Assembly (NCBI GenBank): GCA_964574335.1 | Contig: CAZNNH010000069.1 | Coordinates: 1-27,861, forward strand | Reading direction: 5' to 3' | DNA: 27,861 nucleotides | DNA from: CAZNNH01 sp964574335 | GTDB lineage: Bacteria > Acidobacteriota > Vicinamibacteria > Fen-336 | Shown here: in pieces, positions 14,987-23,125 of the stretch | Layout: each line of letters begins with the position of its first letter | How positions within the stretch are numbered: the first letter of the stretch is position 1 | Position numbers and translations under genes: made by a program | The notes under the pieces: generated by a model | The model's input: only the letters and a program-made list of their open reading frames with translations | Told to the model about the DNA's origin: nothing | Databases searched by the model: none

Positions 14987-15943
14987 GTGACGACCGAGGC
15001 CGGGGCGCCGCGAACGCTGTTGGTGCGAGCCGGAGCCCTCGGAGACATCCTGCTCCTGCGTTGCGCCCTGGCCACCCTCAAGGGAGCCGGGTTCCTCGTC
15101 GACCTGTTCGCGCCCGAGGACGCCGGGGCGGCGCTGGTCGGTCCCGGCGAAGGCGAGGCCTCTCGGCTGCTGGCCTGGGACCGCCCCGAGGCCGCCCTGC
15201 TCTTTGCGGTGGCAGGCCAGCCCAGCGGTCCATGGCTCCCCGAGCTTCGCCGCTACCACGCCATCGTCGCGTACAGCCGCTCCGAGCCGATCCTGACCGG
15301 GCTGCGGGCCATCGGGCCGCGCGTCCTCGCCTGGCCGCCCCGGCCGCCGCAGGCAGGACCTCACGTGGCCGACTGGCTGGCCGAGGCCGTCCAGGAGCTG
15401 GCCCCCCGGCGTGTCGCGGCGCTCCCCCTCCTCCCCTCCGCCTCCGAGACAAACGCCGCCGAGTCCTGGTGGTCACGGCTGCCGGCCGGCTTCCTGGCGG
15501 TTCACCCCGGGAGCGGCTCGCGGCTCAAGAACTGGCCCGCAGAGCGCTTCGCAGCCATCGCCGGCGCCCTTCGCGACGGCCGGCAGTGGCTGCTGGTCGA
15601 GGGACCGGCTGACGCCGAGACTTGTGGAATCCTCCGCCGGACCCCCGGCGCGCTCACCATCCAGGGGCCGTCGCCTCGAGTGCTGGGAACGGTCCTTTCC
15701 CGGGCCGGTCTCTACGTGGGGAACGACTCCGGCGTCTCCCACCTCGCCGCCGCCTGGGACGCTCCCACCCTGGCCCTCTTCGGGCCCACCGATCCCGGAC
15801 AGTGGGCGCCGATTGGCGCTCTCGTCAGGGCCCTGCGCTCCCAGGACCACACGATGGAGGGGCTGGCGGCGGCCCAGGTGTTGGGGGCGGCCCGGGCACT
15901 GCGCGCCGGCGCGCTCAGCCGGAGAGAACGTCCATCCGGCTGA
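14987..15943 (+). CDS. Glycosyltransferase family 9 (heptosyltransferase-like)
   Basis: A 318-residue GT-B enzyme of the ADP-heptose:LPS heptosyltransferase family, expected at the inner face of the inner membrane in lipopolysaccharide core synthesis. The N-terminal LLVRAGALGDILL (11-23) includes the conserved catalytic Asp20. The C-terminal donor-binding lobe has VHPGSGSRLKNWP (172-184), YVGNDSGVSHLAA (243-255) and FGPTDPGQWAP (265-275). The starting codon is GTG, 6 bp after the propeller gene. Its sugar specificity cannot be read. The last 29 bp overlap the end of the convergent anti-sigma gene. Confidence 0.88.
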   Translation: MTTEAGAPRTLLVRAGALGDILLLRCALATLKGAGFLVDLFAPEDAGAALVGPGEGEASRLLAWDRPEAALLFAVAGQPSGPWLPELRRYHAIVAYSRSEPILTGLRAIGPRVLAWPPRPPQAGPHVADWLAEAVQELAPRRVAALPLLPSASETNAAESWWSRLPAGFLAVHPGSGSRLKNWPAERFAAIAGALRDGRQWLLVEGPADAETCGILRRTPGALTIQGPSPRVLGTVLSRAGLYVGNDSGVSHLAAAWDAPTLALFGPTDPGQWAPIGALVRALRSQDHTMEGLAAAQVLGAARALRAGALSRRERPSG

Positions 15944-16604
15944 AGAGGCGGTAGACGCTCACCGCCACCGGGCGGCCCCGGAAGCGACCGGGCTCGAAGC
16001 GCTCGTTTCGCAGGGCGTCGACGAGGGCACGGGCCTGGCTCGAGTCCCCATCCAGGAGCCTCACCCGCGACACGGTCCCGTCACGGGCCACCACCGTCTC
16101 GACGAAGAGCGCGTGGTCTCCGAGGCCGTCGAGCAGGTCGTCGCCCAACGACATGCGAAGCGTGACCTTGGGCGAGCTCACCTCGGCCGACGGGAACAGG
16201 GGGTTCGCCTCGGTGCCCGATGCCGGTCGCCAGACGTCCGGAGCGGCGGTGGGCACGCGATCCAGCGCGAGCGCCCCGCTCAGCACCACCAGAAGCACCA
16301 GGGTGGCCGGGATCAGGCTGGGGAGCATCAGCGGCCGCCGGACCCAATCCGACGCAAAGAGCAGAGACAGACCCGGCCCCCGGCTCTCGACCTCGAGCCG
16401 GTTCAGCACCCGCGCCGCGATGCTCTCGTCGCTGCGAAGGGCGGGAGCGCCGGAGAGCAGCAAGAGCGCCGAGCGCAGCGACTCCAGGTGCTCGGCACAG
16501 CGGCGGCAGCTCCCGAGGTGCTGCTCGACCTTGCGGCGCTCGGCCGGACCCAGGTCTTCGTCGACGAAAGCGGACAACCGGCGTGTGATCCCACGACAGC
16601 TCAT
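15915..16604 (-). CDS. Zinc-finger anti-sigma factor with periplasmic TonB-C-like domain
   Basis: A 229-residue single-pass membrane protein. The N-terminal cytoplasmic part has the ZAS zinc-binding signature His29-x3-Cys33-x2-Cys36 that holds ECF sigma factors. A membrane helix lies at about 92-114. The periplasmic part ends in a segment (about 148-225) with the TonB C-terminal pattern: VVARDGTVSRVRLLDG, an AxxLVDALRNERFEPG stretch and VSVYRLF. The ATG overlaps the sigma gene stop by 4 bp, the usual coupling of sigma and cognate anti-sigma genes. Release is presumably by an envelope signal sensed through the C-terminal domain, but no cleavage site can be read. The frame is open further upstream, but only as a shadow of the sigma gene. 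Confidence 0.85.
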   Translation of the reverse strand: MSCRGITRRLSAFVDEDLGPAERRKVEQHLGSCRRCAEHLESLRSALLLLSGAPALRSDESIAARVLNRLEVESRGPGLSLLFASDWVRRPLMLPSLIPATLVLLVVLSGALALDRVPTAAPDVWRPASGTEANPLFPSAEVSSPKVTLRMSLGDDLLDGLGDHALFVETVVARDGTVSRVRLLDGDSSQARALVDALRNERFEPGRFRGRPVAVSVYRLFSRMDVLSG

Positions 16605-17278
16605 GGCACGTCCCTTCCCTGACTGGTGGCGACCAGCCTCTGTCGGAGCGCCTCGCGCGCGCGCGCCAGGCGGCTCTTGACGGTGCCGATGGGCACCGAT
16701 AGCGCCGTCGCGATCTCCTCGCAGGAGAGCCCTTCCAGCTCGCGCAGCAGCAGCACCACCCGGTGCTCGTAGGAGACGCCGAGCAGCGCCTTTCGAAGCC
16801 GATCCTCCTGCTCCCGCCGACGCACACGCTCGAACGGGTCCTCCTCGCTCTCGCTTCGCGACACCAGACGAAGCTGGTCGCGCGGGCTCAGGTCCTCGAG
16901 GGTGCACGAGCGGTCCATACGGCGACGGCGCCAGAACCGCTGGCGGTTCCGGCACTGGTTGACCACGATGCGGTAGATCCAGGTCTTGAGCGAGCTGCGT
17001 CCCTGGAACCGTGGGAGCTGCCGGTACACCTGGAGGAATACCTCCTGAGAGACGTCGCGGGCCTCCTCGCGGTTCCCCAGCAGGCGGGCGGCCAGGTTGA
17101 ACACCATGCTCTCGTGCCGGGCCACCAGACCGGCAAAGGCCCCGGTATCACCGGCACAGCAGCGCGCCACCAGGCCGAGCTCGATGTCCTCGGCAGCCAC
17201 CAGCTCGCTGCCCGCCCCGAAAGCCAGCTCCGCTGCACCCATCGTGGTCCTCACTCGGGTCCTCGCTGGCTTGGACAC
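16601..17278 (-). CDS. ECF (RpoE-type) RNA polymerase sigma factor
   Basis: A 225-residue group 4 sigma factor. Region sigma-2 (about 45-118) contains GNREEARDVSQEVFLQVYR (68-86) and SLKTWIYRIVVNQCRNR (96-112). Region sigma-4 (about 158-212) has the helix-turn-helix SCEEIATALSVPIGTVKSRL (185-204). The adjacent anti-sigma gene identifies it as membrane-signal controlled. Two starts are possible: GTG at 17278 (GGAGG 8 nt upstream) or ATG at 17242 (GAGG 6 nt upstream, 213 residues). The candidate ECF promoter overlaps the GTG and would favour the ATG. The first 35 or so residues are not conserved sigma sequence. Confidence 0.9.
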   Translation of the reverse strand: MSKPARTRVRTTMGAAELAFGAGSELVAAEDIELGLVARCCAGDTGAFAGLVARHESMVFNLAARLLGNREEARDVSQEVFLQVYRQLPRFQGRSSLKTWIYRIVVNQCRNRQRFWRRRRMDRSCTLEDLSPRDQLRLVSRSESEEDPFERVRRREQEDRLRKALLGVSYEHRVVLLLRELEGLSCEEIATALSVPIGTVKSRLARAREALRQRLVATSQGRDVP

Positions 17279-17299
17279 CGACTGACCCTCCGAGGTTCC
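17273..17299 (-). promoter_or_regulatory. Candidate ECF-type promoter for the sigma/anti-sigma pair
   Basis: On the minus strand GGAACC (17299 down to 17294), 17 nt, then GTCC (17276 down to 17273) fits the general GGAAC / GTC layout of ECF sigma promoters. Transcription would begin near 17267, about 25 nt before the ATG at 17242. Such autoregulation is common for ECF operons. The match is short and could be chance. Confidence 0.35.
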
Positions 17300-17342
17300 G
17301 CGGCTCGGCGACGGAGCCGATTCGGGCCGCCCGTTGCCGGGA

Positions 17343-18926
17343 TTATCCCACGCCGGGGGCGGCCGGCTCCTGCGGAGAAGCGATCCCCTTCCGTGCCACC
17401 AGGGCGGCGGCGGTGGCCATCGCCGTGAGCAGCGCCAGCAGGACGATCCCGACCACGCCGATCCAGTCGCCCACGCCGGCGGGCCGGAGCAGCGCCGCCG
17501 CCGCCTCGCCCAGCCGCATGACCCCGGCCTCCCGGTACCCCTTCACGGCCGACAGGCCGGCGGCCGCCAGCCATCCGCCGAGCAGCGCCGCCCCCCCGGC
17601 CAGCGCCGAGAAGCCCAGAAGCCCCGCCACCGTGACCGGGCGGCCCCGTCTGGGCTCAGCCACGTGGAAGACCGGCTCCCTTTCCGACCAGCCGACGAAC
17701 CGCTGCAGCATGAGCAGACCCGGGATCCCCAGGAAGACGGTGAGGATGTAGAAGTCACGCCAGCCGAGAGCGTCCGCCAGCAGCCCCGCCGGCGGACCCG
17801 CCAGCACACGGGGCACCGAGAACAGGCTCGACAGCAGCGCGTACTGGGTGGCCGAGGAACGCTTCTCCGTCAGCCGGAGCAAGAGCACGCCGAAGGCCCC
17901 GGTCCCCACCCCGCTGGTGCCGAGCTCGAAGGCCTGGGCGGCGTACATGACGGGTCGGTTCACGCCGACCTCGGCCACCACCGCGTAGCCGAGGTTCGAG
18001 AAGATCTGCAGGAAGCCGGAGATCCACAGCGCCCGTCCCAGGCCCAGGCGCTGGGTCATGGCGCCCCCGATCAAGGCCCCGACCAGCATCGCCGCCATGC
18101 CGATGGTGGCCGTCGCCACGCCGACGTCGAAGGCGCCGAAGCCCACCTCCACCAGGAAGGGCCGGATCAGCGCCTGGGTCAGGTTGTCGCTGAGCTTGAA
18201 CAGGACCACGAAGGCCAGGATCTCGAGGGCGCGGTGCTGGCCCAGGAAGCCCACGAACGGCTCCCACACCGCCTGGCGGAGGCTCTGCGGGGCGGGCTGC
18301 CGCTCCTCGGGCTCGGGCGCCAGCACGGTCACCAGCATCGCGGGGACGTAGAGCAGGGCCAGGATCACGTTCACGGCCCGCCATGAGGTCGCGGCGGCCT
18401 GGGTGATCGCCCACCCCCCGGCCACCAGCATCGCCGCCCGGTAGAAAGCCAGACGAGCGCCCACCGCCAGGCCGTGCTCCTCGGGCCGGAGCACCTCGAC
18501 GGCGTAGCCGTCGTAGGCGATGTCCTGGGTGGCCGAGGCCAAGGCGGTGGCCAGGGCCACGGCCCCGATCACCCACACGGCGTCGGGGCGGTCGGACACC
18601 CCGGCCAGCCACAGCCCGAGCAGCAGCAGCGCCGCCTGGCTCAGCAGCATCCAGCCCCGCTTGCGCCCCAGGAACGGGAGGGCGTAGCGATCCACCAGCG
18701 GCGACCAGAGGAACTTGAAGCTCCAGGGGGCCTGGGCCAGCGTGAACAGGCCGACCACCCGGATGTCGACCCCCTCCTGCTTCATCCAGGTGGGTATGGC
18801 GATCCAGACCAGGCCGAGCGGCAGCCCGGAGGAGAACGAGAGCAGCGAGACGGAGGCCAGGCGCCAGCTCCCCGTCATGGCGCGCAGGCTTTTCCAGGTA
18901 CTGACCCTCAGGCGTTCTTGGCCCAC
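17343..18926 (-). CDS. AmpG-like MFS permease
   Basis: A 527-residue major facilitator protein with about 12 to 14 membrane helices. Family hallmarks of AmpG (import of anhydro-muropeptides for cell-wall recycling) are the opening helix SFSSGLPLGL (30-39), KFLWSPLVDRYALPFLGRKR (70-89), and TQDIAYDGYAVEVL. E. coli AmpG is 491 residues, and the extra length here is mostly C-terminal. The start used is GTG, 17 bp after the sigma-54 activator stop, with poor ribosome-site support; an ATG at 18878 would shorten it by 16 residues and still leave the first helix intact. Because the family also includes acetyl-CoA and other solute transporters, the muropeptide substrate is inferred. Confidence 0.85.
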   Translation of the reverse strand: MGQERLRVSTWKSLRAMTGSWRLASVSLLSFSSGLPLGLVWIAIPTWMKQEGVDIRVVGLFTLAQAPWSFKFLWSPLVDRYALPFLGRKRGWMLLSQAALLLLGLWLAGVSDRPDAVWVIGAVALATALASATQDIAYDGYAVEVLRPEEHGLAVGARLAFYRAAMLVAGGWAITQAAATSWRAVNVILALLYVPAMLVTVLAPEPEERQPAPQSLRQAVWEPFVGFLGQHRALEILAFVVLFKLSDNLTQALIRPFLVEVGFGAFDVGVATATIGMAAMLVGALIGGAMTQRLGLGRALWISGFLQIFSNLGYAVVAEVGVNRPVMYAAQAFELGTSGVGTGAFGVLLLRLTEKRSSATQYALLSSLFSVPRVLAGPPAGLLADALGWRDFYILTVFLGIPGLLMLQRFVGWSEREPVFHVAEPRRGRPVTVAGLLGFSALAGGAALLGGWLAAAGLSAVKGYREAGVMRLGEAAAALLRPAGVGDWIGVVGIVLLALLTAMATAAALVARKGIASPQEPAAPGVG

Positions 18927-18942
18927 GCGCCCGAGGATAGCA

Positions 18943-21669
18943 TCACGCCCCGACCCCCATCCGGCTGATCTTGGTGATCAGGGCCTGTCGGGTGATCCCG
19001 AGCGCCTCGGCGGTGCGGGTGCGGTTCCCGTTGCAGAAAGCCAGTACCCGCTGGATGTGCTCGCGCTCCTGCCGCCGGAGCACGTCCCGCAGGCACTGGT
19101 CCGCCCTTCCTCCGCCCCCGACCGGGATGGTCAGATCGGAGAGGCTCGGACGGTCACCCCGCGACAGCACCACCAGGCGATGCATCTCGTTCTCCAGCTC
19201 CCGGACGTTCCCGGGCCAGGGGTAGCGGCCCAGGGCATCGACCACCTCGGCCGGCAGGCGAGGGACCGGACGGCGCTCGACGCTAGCGCAGCGGGCCACG
19301 AAGTGGCGGGCCAGAAGGAGAAGGTCGGCCCCGCGCTCGCGCAGCGGCGGCAGATCGATCACGACTCCCGAGAGGCGGAAGCGCAGGTCGGCGCGGAAGG
19401 TCCCCGCCGCCACACACCGGTCGAGAGGCTGGTTGGAAGCGGTGACGAACCGGACGTCGGCCCTGCGCAGGGTCGGGTCGCCGAGCTTGCGGTACTCGCG
19501 GTCCTGCAGGAAGCGCAGCAGCTTGGCCTGGGCCCGTGGGCTCAGCTCGGTGACCTCGTCGATGAAGAGGGTGCCGCCCTCGGCCGACGCCGCCAGCCCC
19601 TCCCGCTCGGCCACCGCTCCGGTGAACGCGCCCTTCAGGTGACCGAACAGCTCCGCCTCGAACAGATCGTCCGCCAGCGCGGCGGCGTTGACGGGGACGA
19701 ATCGCCCCTCCCGCCGCGACAGGGCATGCACCGCCAGCGCCACCCGCTCCTTGCCCGTCCCCGTCTCGCCCGCGATGTGGACGGAGAGCTTCGAGGGCGC
19801 CGCGGCACGGAGGCGCTCGAGGACCTTCTCCATGGCACGGCAGCGGCCGATCAGTCCCTCGACGCCTGCCGCAGCCAGCGACGCCGGCTGCGGGCAGCAG
19901 CCGTGGGCCTCCAGGAGCGCCGCCAGCCGGGCCACCAGCCCCAGCTCGTCTTCTCCGACCCGGGCTTCGGCTCCGAACTCGAGGTACAGCGTTTCGCCGG
20001 CTGCGATCGGGGCCAGCAGCGCCGCGGCGGCTCCGGCCGCGGGCCGGGCCGCTCCCTCCGGCGCGCGTATCAGGCGCAGGTCCACGAACGTGGGACAGCT
20101 CACGTCCGCCGAGAGCCAGCCGGCCGGGTCGTCGGTCGGCAGCGGCATCGGCTCGGCATCCGGCTCCGCGAGGCACCAGCCGGGGGCGTCGGCCGCCGAG
20201 ACCGCACACCGCTGCCAGCAGAGCGAGGAGCGCACCGCCCTCATCGCCCCTGCGAAGCGCCGAGCCGGCGCCCCGGCGCCCGCCAGGCAGAGGGCGGCCT
20301 CGGCCACGTCCGAGGGCGTGCGGGTGAGCGCCACCGGGGCCGAGGACGCCGGCAGGGCGTCCGGCTTCAGCAAGCGCAGCGAGGCCAGGCAGTGGGCGAG
20401 CACCCTGCGATCACCGAAGCGCTCGATGTCCGCGAGATGGCGGCGCACGGCGTCGCCGTCGGCCCCGCCGGCGAGGGTGAGGCCCAGCCGGGCGGCGGCG
20501 GCCAGCCCCGGCCGGGCAACGGCCATCGCCGCGGCTCGCCGGAAGGCGTCGCTGGCATCGGCCGGCGACGCCGAGAGCAACGCCTGACCCAGCACCAGCT
20601 CGGAGAGGGAGCGAAGGTCCTGTCGGGTGGCGGGGGCCGCACGCAGCGCCAGGCGCGCCTCGTGAGCGCCCCGAGCCGGGTTGCCGGACCGGAGCGAGGC
20701 CAGCGCCACCCGGTTGCGCGCCCGTGACTCGCCGGCCCCGTCGCGCACCGCGCAGAAGGCCGCCACCGCCTCGAGGCCCACCCGCTCCGCTGATCGGGCC
20801 TCGCCGGCCGCCAGGTGCGAGTCGCTCTCGTGGAGCAGCAGCTCGGCCTGCTCCCGCGGCGCCTCGACCTGGTCGACCTTGTGCCGCGCCCGCGCCAGCG
20901 AAAGCCGAGCCGATCGGAACCGGCCCTCGGCCAGATCGAGCTGCGCCCGGCGTGTCTCCGCCAGCAGGAACTCGGCCGGATGCCCCAAGCTCCGGAAGAG
21001 CTCCAGGCTTCTCTCGAGCTGGTGGCGCGCCGACCGCCAGCTCCCGAGAAAGGTGAGCAGGTCTCCCTGCTCCACGACGTTCTCGGCCAGCTCACCCAGG
21101 CGCCGGCCGCTCGCCAGCAGTCGCGCGCCCCGCTCTAGGAGCCCGAACGCCTCCTGGAACCGAGCCGCTTCACGAAGGATCCCCGCCTCCATTGCCAGCA
21201 CCCGGGCCAGCCCGCTGCGATAGCGAGCCGAGCCGTACGCGTGACGGACCCGAAGCAACCGCGCCCGCGCGCGCCCGGTGTCGCCGTCGCGCCACTCGAC
21301 GTAGGCGAAGCACTCCTCGAGCCGCCCCCGGGTGATGGGTCGGAGCGACAGCGGCTCCAGCCGCCGCAGCTCTCGGCGGCTCCCCGCCACCTCCCCGAGC
21401 TGCCACAGCGCCTGGGCCCTGAGGATGCGCAGGCGGGTACCGAGGTCCGGGTGCCCCGGCGCCCGCCGCAGCGCCCGATTGGCCACTCGGACCACCTCCC
21501 GGTGACGACGCAGCCCGAAAAGCGCGGCGCTCTCGGCCAGGGCGAGCGCGCCGCCATCCGCCCGAACCCTCCGGATCCTGAGCACCCGATCGAGCGCCTC
21601 ACCGTAGCGCCCCCGGGCCAGCCTCGCCACGGCCTCTCCCAGAGCCTGTCTCACCGAGCTTCTCGCCAT
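18943..21669 (-). CDS. Sigma-54-dependent activator with helical-repeat N-terminus
   Basis: A 908-residue enhancer-binding protein. The first 460 or so residues are Ala/Arg/Leu-rich helical pairs of TPR type. A short GAF-like piece follows (around 545-600, with TLYLEFGAE and LGLVARLAALLEAHG). The AAA+ domain (about 605-845) has Walker A GETGTGKE (634-641), an intact GAFTGA loop (680-685) that contacts sigma-54, Walker B FIDE ending at 705, and the arginine-finger region FRADLRFRL. A Fis-type helix-turn-helix closes the protein, NRTRTAEALGITRQALITKI (882-901). There is no receiver domain, so it is not a standard response regulator; the sensing part is presumably the repeats. GGAGGGGG precedes the ATG. 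AmpG-like permease lies 16 bp downstream. Confidence 0.9.
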   Translation of the reverse strand: MARSSVRQALGEAVARLARGRYGEALDRVLRIRRVRADGGALALAESAALFGLRRHREVVRVANRALRRAPGHPDLGTRLRILRAQALWQLGEVAGSRRELRRLEPLSLRPITRGRLEECFAYVEWRDGDTGRARARLLRVRHAYGSARYRSGLARVLAMEAGILREAARFQEAFGLLERGARLLASGRRLGELAENVVEQGDLLTFLGSWRSARHQLERSLELFRSLGHPAEFLLAETRRAQLDLAEGRFRSARLSLARARHKVDQVEAPREQAELLLHESDSHLAAGEARSAERVGLEAVAAFCAVRDGAGESRARNRVALASLRSGNPARGAHEARLALRAAPATRQDLRSLSELVLGQALLSASPADASDAFRRAAAMAVARPGLAAAARLGLTLAGGADGDAVRRHLADIERFGDRRVLAHCLASLRLLKPDALPASSAPVALTRTPSDVAEAALCLAGAGAPARRFAGAMRAVRSSLCWQRCAVSAADAPGWCLAEPDAEPMPLPTDDPAGWLSADVSCPTFVDLRLIRAPEGAARPAAGAAAALLAPIAAGETLYLEFGAEARVGEDELGLVARLAALLEAHGCCPQPASLAAAGVEGLIGRCRAMEKVLERLRAAAPSKLSVHIAGETGTGKERVALAVHALSRREGRFVPVNAAALADDLFEAELFGHLKGAFTGAVAEREGLAASAEGGTLFIDEVTELSPRAQAKLLRFLQDREYRKLGDPTLRRADVRFVTASNQPLDRCVAAGTFRADLRFRLSGVVIDLPPLRERGADLLLLARHFVARCASVERRPVPRLPAEVVDALGRYPWPGNVRELENEMHRLVVLSRGDRPSLSDLTIPVGGGGRADQCLRDVLRRQEREHIQRVLAFCNGNRTRTAEALGITRQALITKISRMGVGA

Positions 21670-21784
21670 CGCCCCCTCCTCAGTGTGTGGCGGAGGCTAA
21701 CGGACCCCGGTGCGGCTCGAGACCCGGTGTGTGTCACTACCCCCACCGTCACAAGGCGAGCCACCTGTAGCCGACCCGGTCGCC

Positions 21785-21813
21785 TTGACAGCCGTGGCGA
21801 CGGGCCCTAGTGT
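21785..21813 (+). promoter_or_regulatory. Candidate promoter for aroC, possibly leaderless
   Basis: A perfect -35 TTGACA (21785-21790) is followed after 17 nt by TAGTGT (21808-21813, 3 of 6). Transcription would start near 21820, next to the GTG at 21822 that opens the conserved LRFLTAGESHG. There is no Shine-Dalgarno sequence here, so a leaderless start is plausible. Confidence 0.5.
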
Positions 21814-21821
21814 CGCTGTCT

Positions 21822-23015
21822 GTGCTTCGCTTCCTCACCGCCGGCGAGTCCCACGGTCCAGGCCTCACGGTCATCCTCGAGGGCCTCCCCGCTGGCGTGC
21901 CGATCTCGCGAGAGCGGATCGATGCCGACCTGAAGCGCCGCCAGGGCGGGTACGGACGCGGGGGACGGATGTTGATCGAAACCGATCGTGTCTCCGTCCT
22001 CTCCGGGGTGCGGCACGGCAGGAGCCTCGGCAGCCCGGTCACCCTCCACCTGACCAACCGTGACCACGAGAGCTGGCTCGACGTGATGTCACCCGACCCG
22101 CAGCCGGCCGAGGCCAAGCGGCGCCGGGCCCTCGAGAACCCGCGTCCCGGCCACGCCGACCTGGCCGGCGCCCTCAAGCACCTCACCCTCGACCTGCGCG
22201 ACGTCCTCGAGCGCGCCAGCGCCCGGGAGACGGCTGCCCGGGTCGCCGCCGGCGCCCTGGCCTCCGCCCTGCTGCGCGCCTGCGGCATCGAGATCCGAAG
22301 CCACGTGCTGGCCATCGGCTCGGCGGGCGTCGCCAACCAGGGGCCGGTTCCATGGGAACGTCTCTCCGGCGTCGAGGAGAGTCCGGTGCGCTGTGCGGAT
22401 GCCGCCGCCAGCCAGGCCATGGTGGCGGAGATCGACCGCGCCAAGAAGGCCGGCGACACCGTCGGCGGGACCTTCGAGGTGGTGGTGAGGGGGCTGCCGC
22501 CCGGCCTCGGCAGCTATGCGCACTGGGACCGCCGTCTCGACGGGCGGCTGGCCCAGGCGCTGATGTCGATCCCGGCGGTCAAGGCGGTCAGCATCGGCGC
22601 CGGGTTCGAGGCCGGCAGCACGGCCGGTAGCCGCTTCCACGACGAGATCCTCCATGACCCGGCTCGCGGGATCCACCGGGAGACCAACCGGGCGGGCGGG
22701 CTGGAGGGCGGCGTGACCAACGGCGAGGAGCTGCGTGCCCAGGCGGTAATCAAGCCGATCCCCACCCTGCTGATGCCGCTGCGATCGATCGACCTGGAGA
22801 GCAAGGAACCCCGCAAGGCCTCGGTGGAGCGCAGCGACACCTGCGTGGTTCCGGCCGCGGGGGTGGTGGGTGAGGCGATGGTGAGCCTGGTGGCGGCGGA
22901 TGCCCTGCTCGAGAAGGTGGGTGGCGACTCGCTGCGCGAGGTGCTCGACCACCTGGACGCGACCCGCCGGGAGGTCGCCGAGATGTTGGCGTCCCCCCCG
23001 AAGGCGGGCCCCTAG
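21822..23015 (+). CDS. aroC: Chorismate synthase
   Basis: A 397-residue enzyme for the last shikimate-pathway step, the FMN-dependent elimination of phosphate from EPSP to give chorismate. Conserved stretches are LRFLTAGESHGPGL (2-15) with His11, RRQGGYGRGGRM (39-50), SGVRHGRSLGSPV (61-73), PRPGHADL and ERASARETAARVAAGAL, and the C-terminal DTCVVPAAGVVGEAM. The GTG at 21822 puts Met directly before LRFL, as in the family; a GTG 12 bp upstream (21810) is possible but would overlap the -10 box. It is divergent from the sigma-54 activator and followed by def after 110 bp. Confidence 0.96.
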   Translation: MLRFLTAGESHGPGLTVILEGLPAGVPISRERIDADLKRRQGGYGRGGRMLIETDRVSVLSGVRHGRSLGSPVTLHLTNRDHESWLDVMSPDPQPAEAKRRRALENPRPGHADLAGALKHLTLDLRDVLERASARETAARVAAGALASALLRACGIEIRSHVLAIGSAGVANQGPVPWERLSGVEESPVRCADAAASQAMVAEIDRAKKAGDTVGGTFEVVVRGLPPGLGSYAHWDRRLDGRLAQALMSIPAVKAVSIGAGFEAGSTAGSRFHDEILHDPARGIHRETNRAGGLEGGVTNGEELRAQAVIKPIPTLLMPLRSIDLESKEPRKASVERSDTCVVPAAGVVGEAMVSLVAADALLEKVGGDSLREVLDHLDATRREVAEMLASPPKAGP

Positions 23016-23125
23016 GCGATCGATCGATCCGGCTGTCGGTCGTGTCGCCGCCTCCCGCCTCGCGAGAACGCGGCAAAGCAGTTATCCTTCCGGTCGAATC
23101 GGCCTCGAGCCGCCACGGAGGCGTC

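Noticed and set aside
16605..16955. Extension of the anti-sigma frame through the sigma gene
   Set aside because: The ATGA overlap and the ZAS domain starting right after the ATG at 16604 define the real start.
17301..17320. Hairpin between the AmpG-like gene and the sigma gene as a terminator
   Set aside because: CGGCTC and GAGCCG pair around a 7-nt loop, but it lies upstream of the sigma gene relative to the AmpG stop only in weak form and has no U-rich tail.
21670..21821. Sigma-54 (-24/-12) promoter in the gap next to the sigma-54 activator
   Set aside because: I checked both strands for GG-N10-GC in a TGGCAC/TTGC setting and found no acceptable match.
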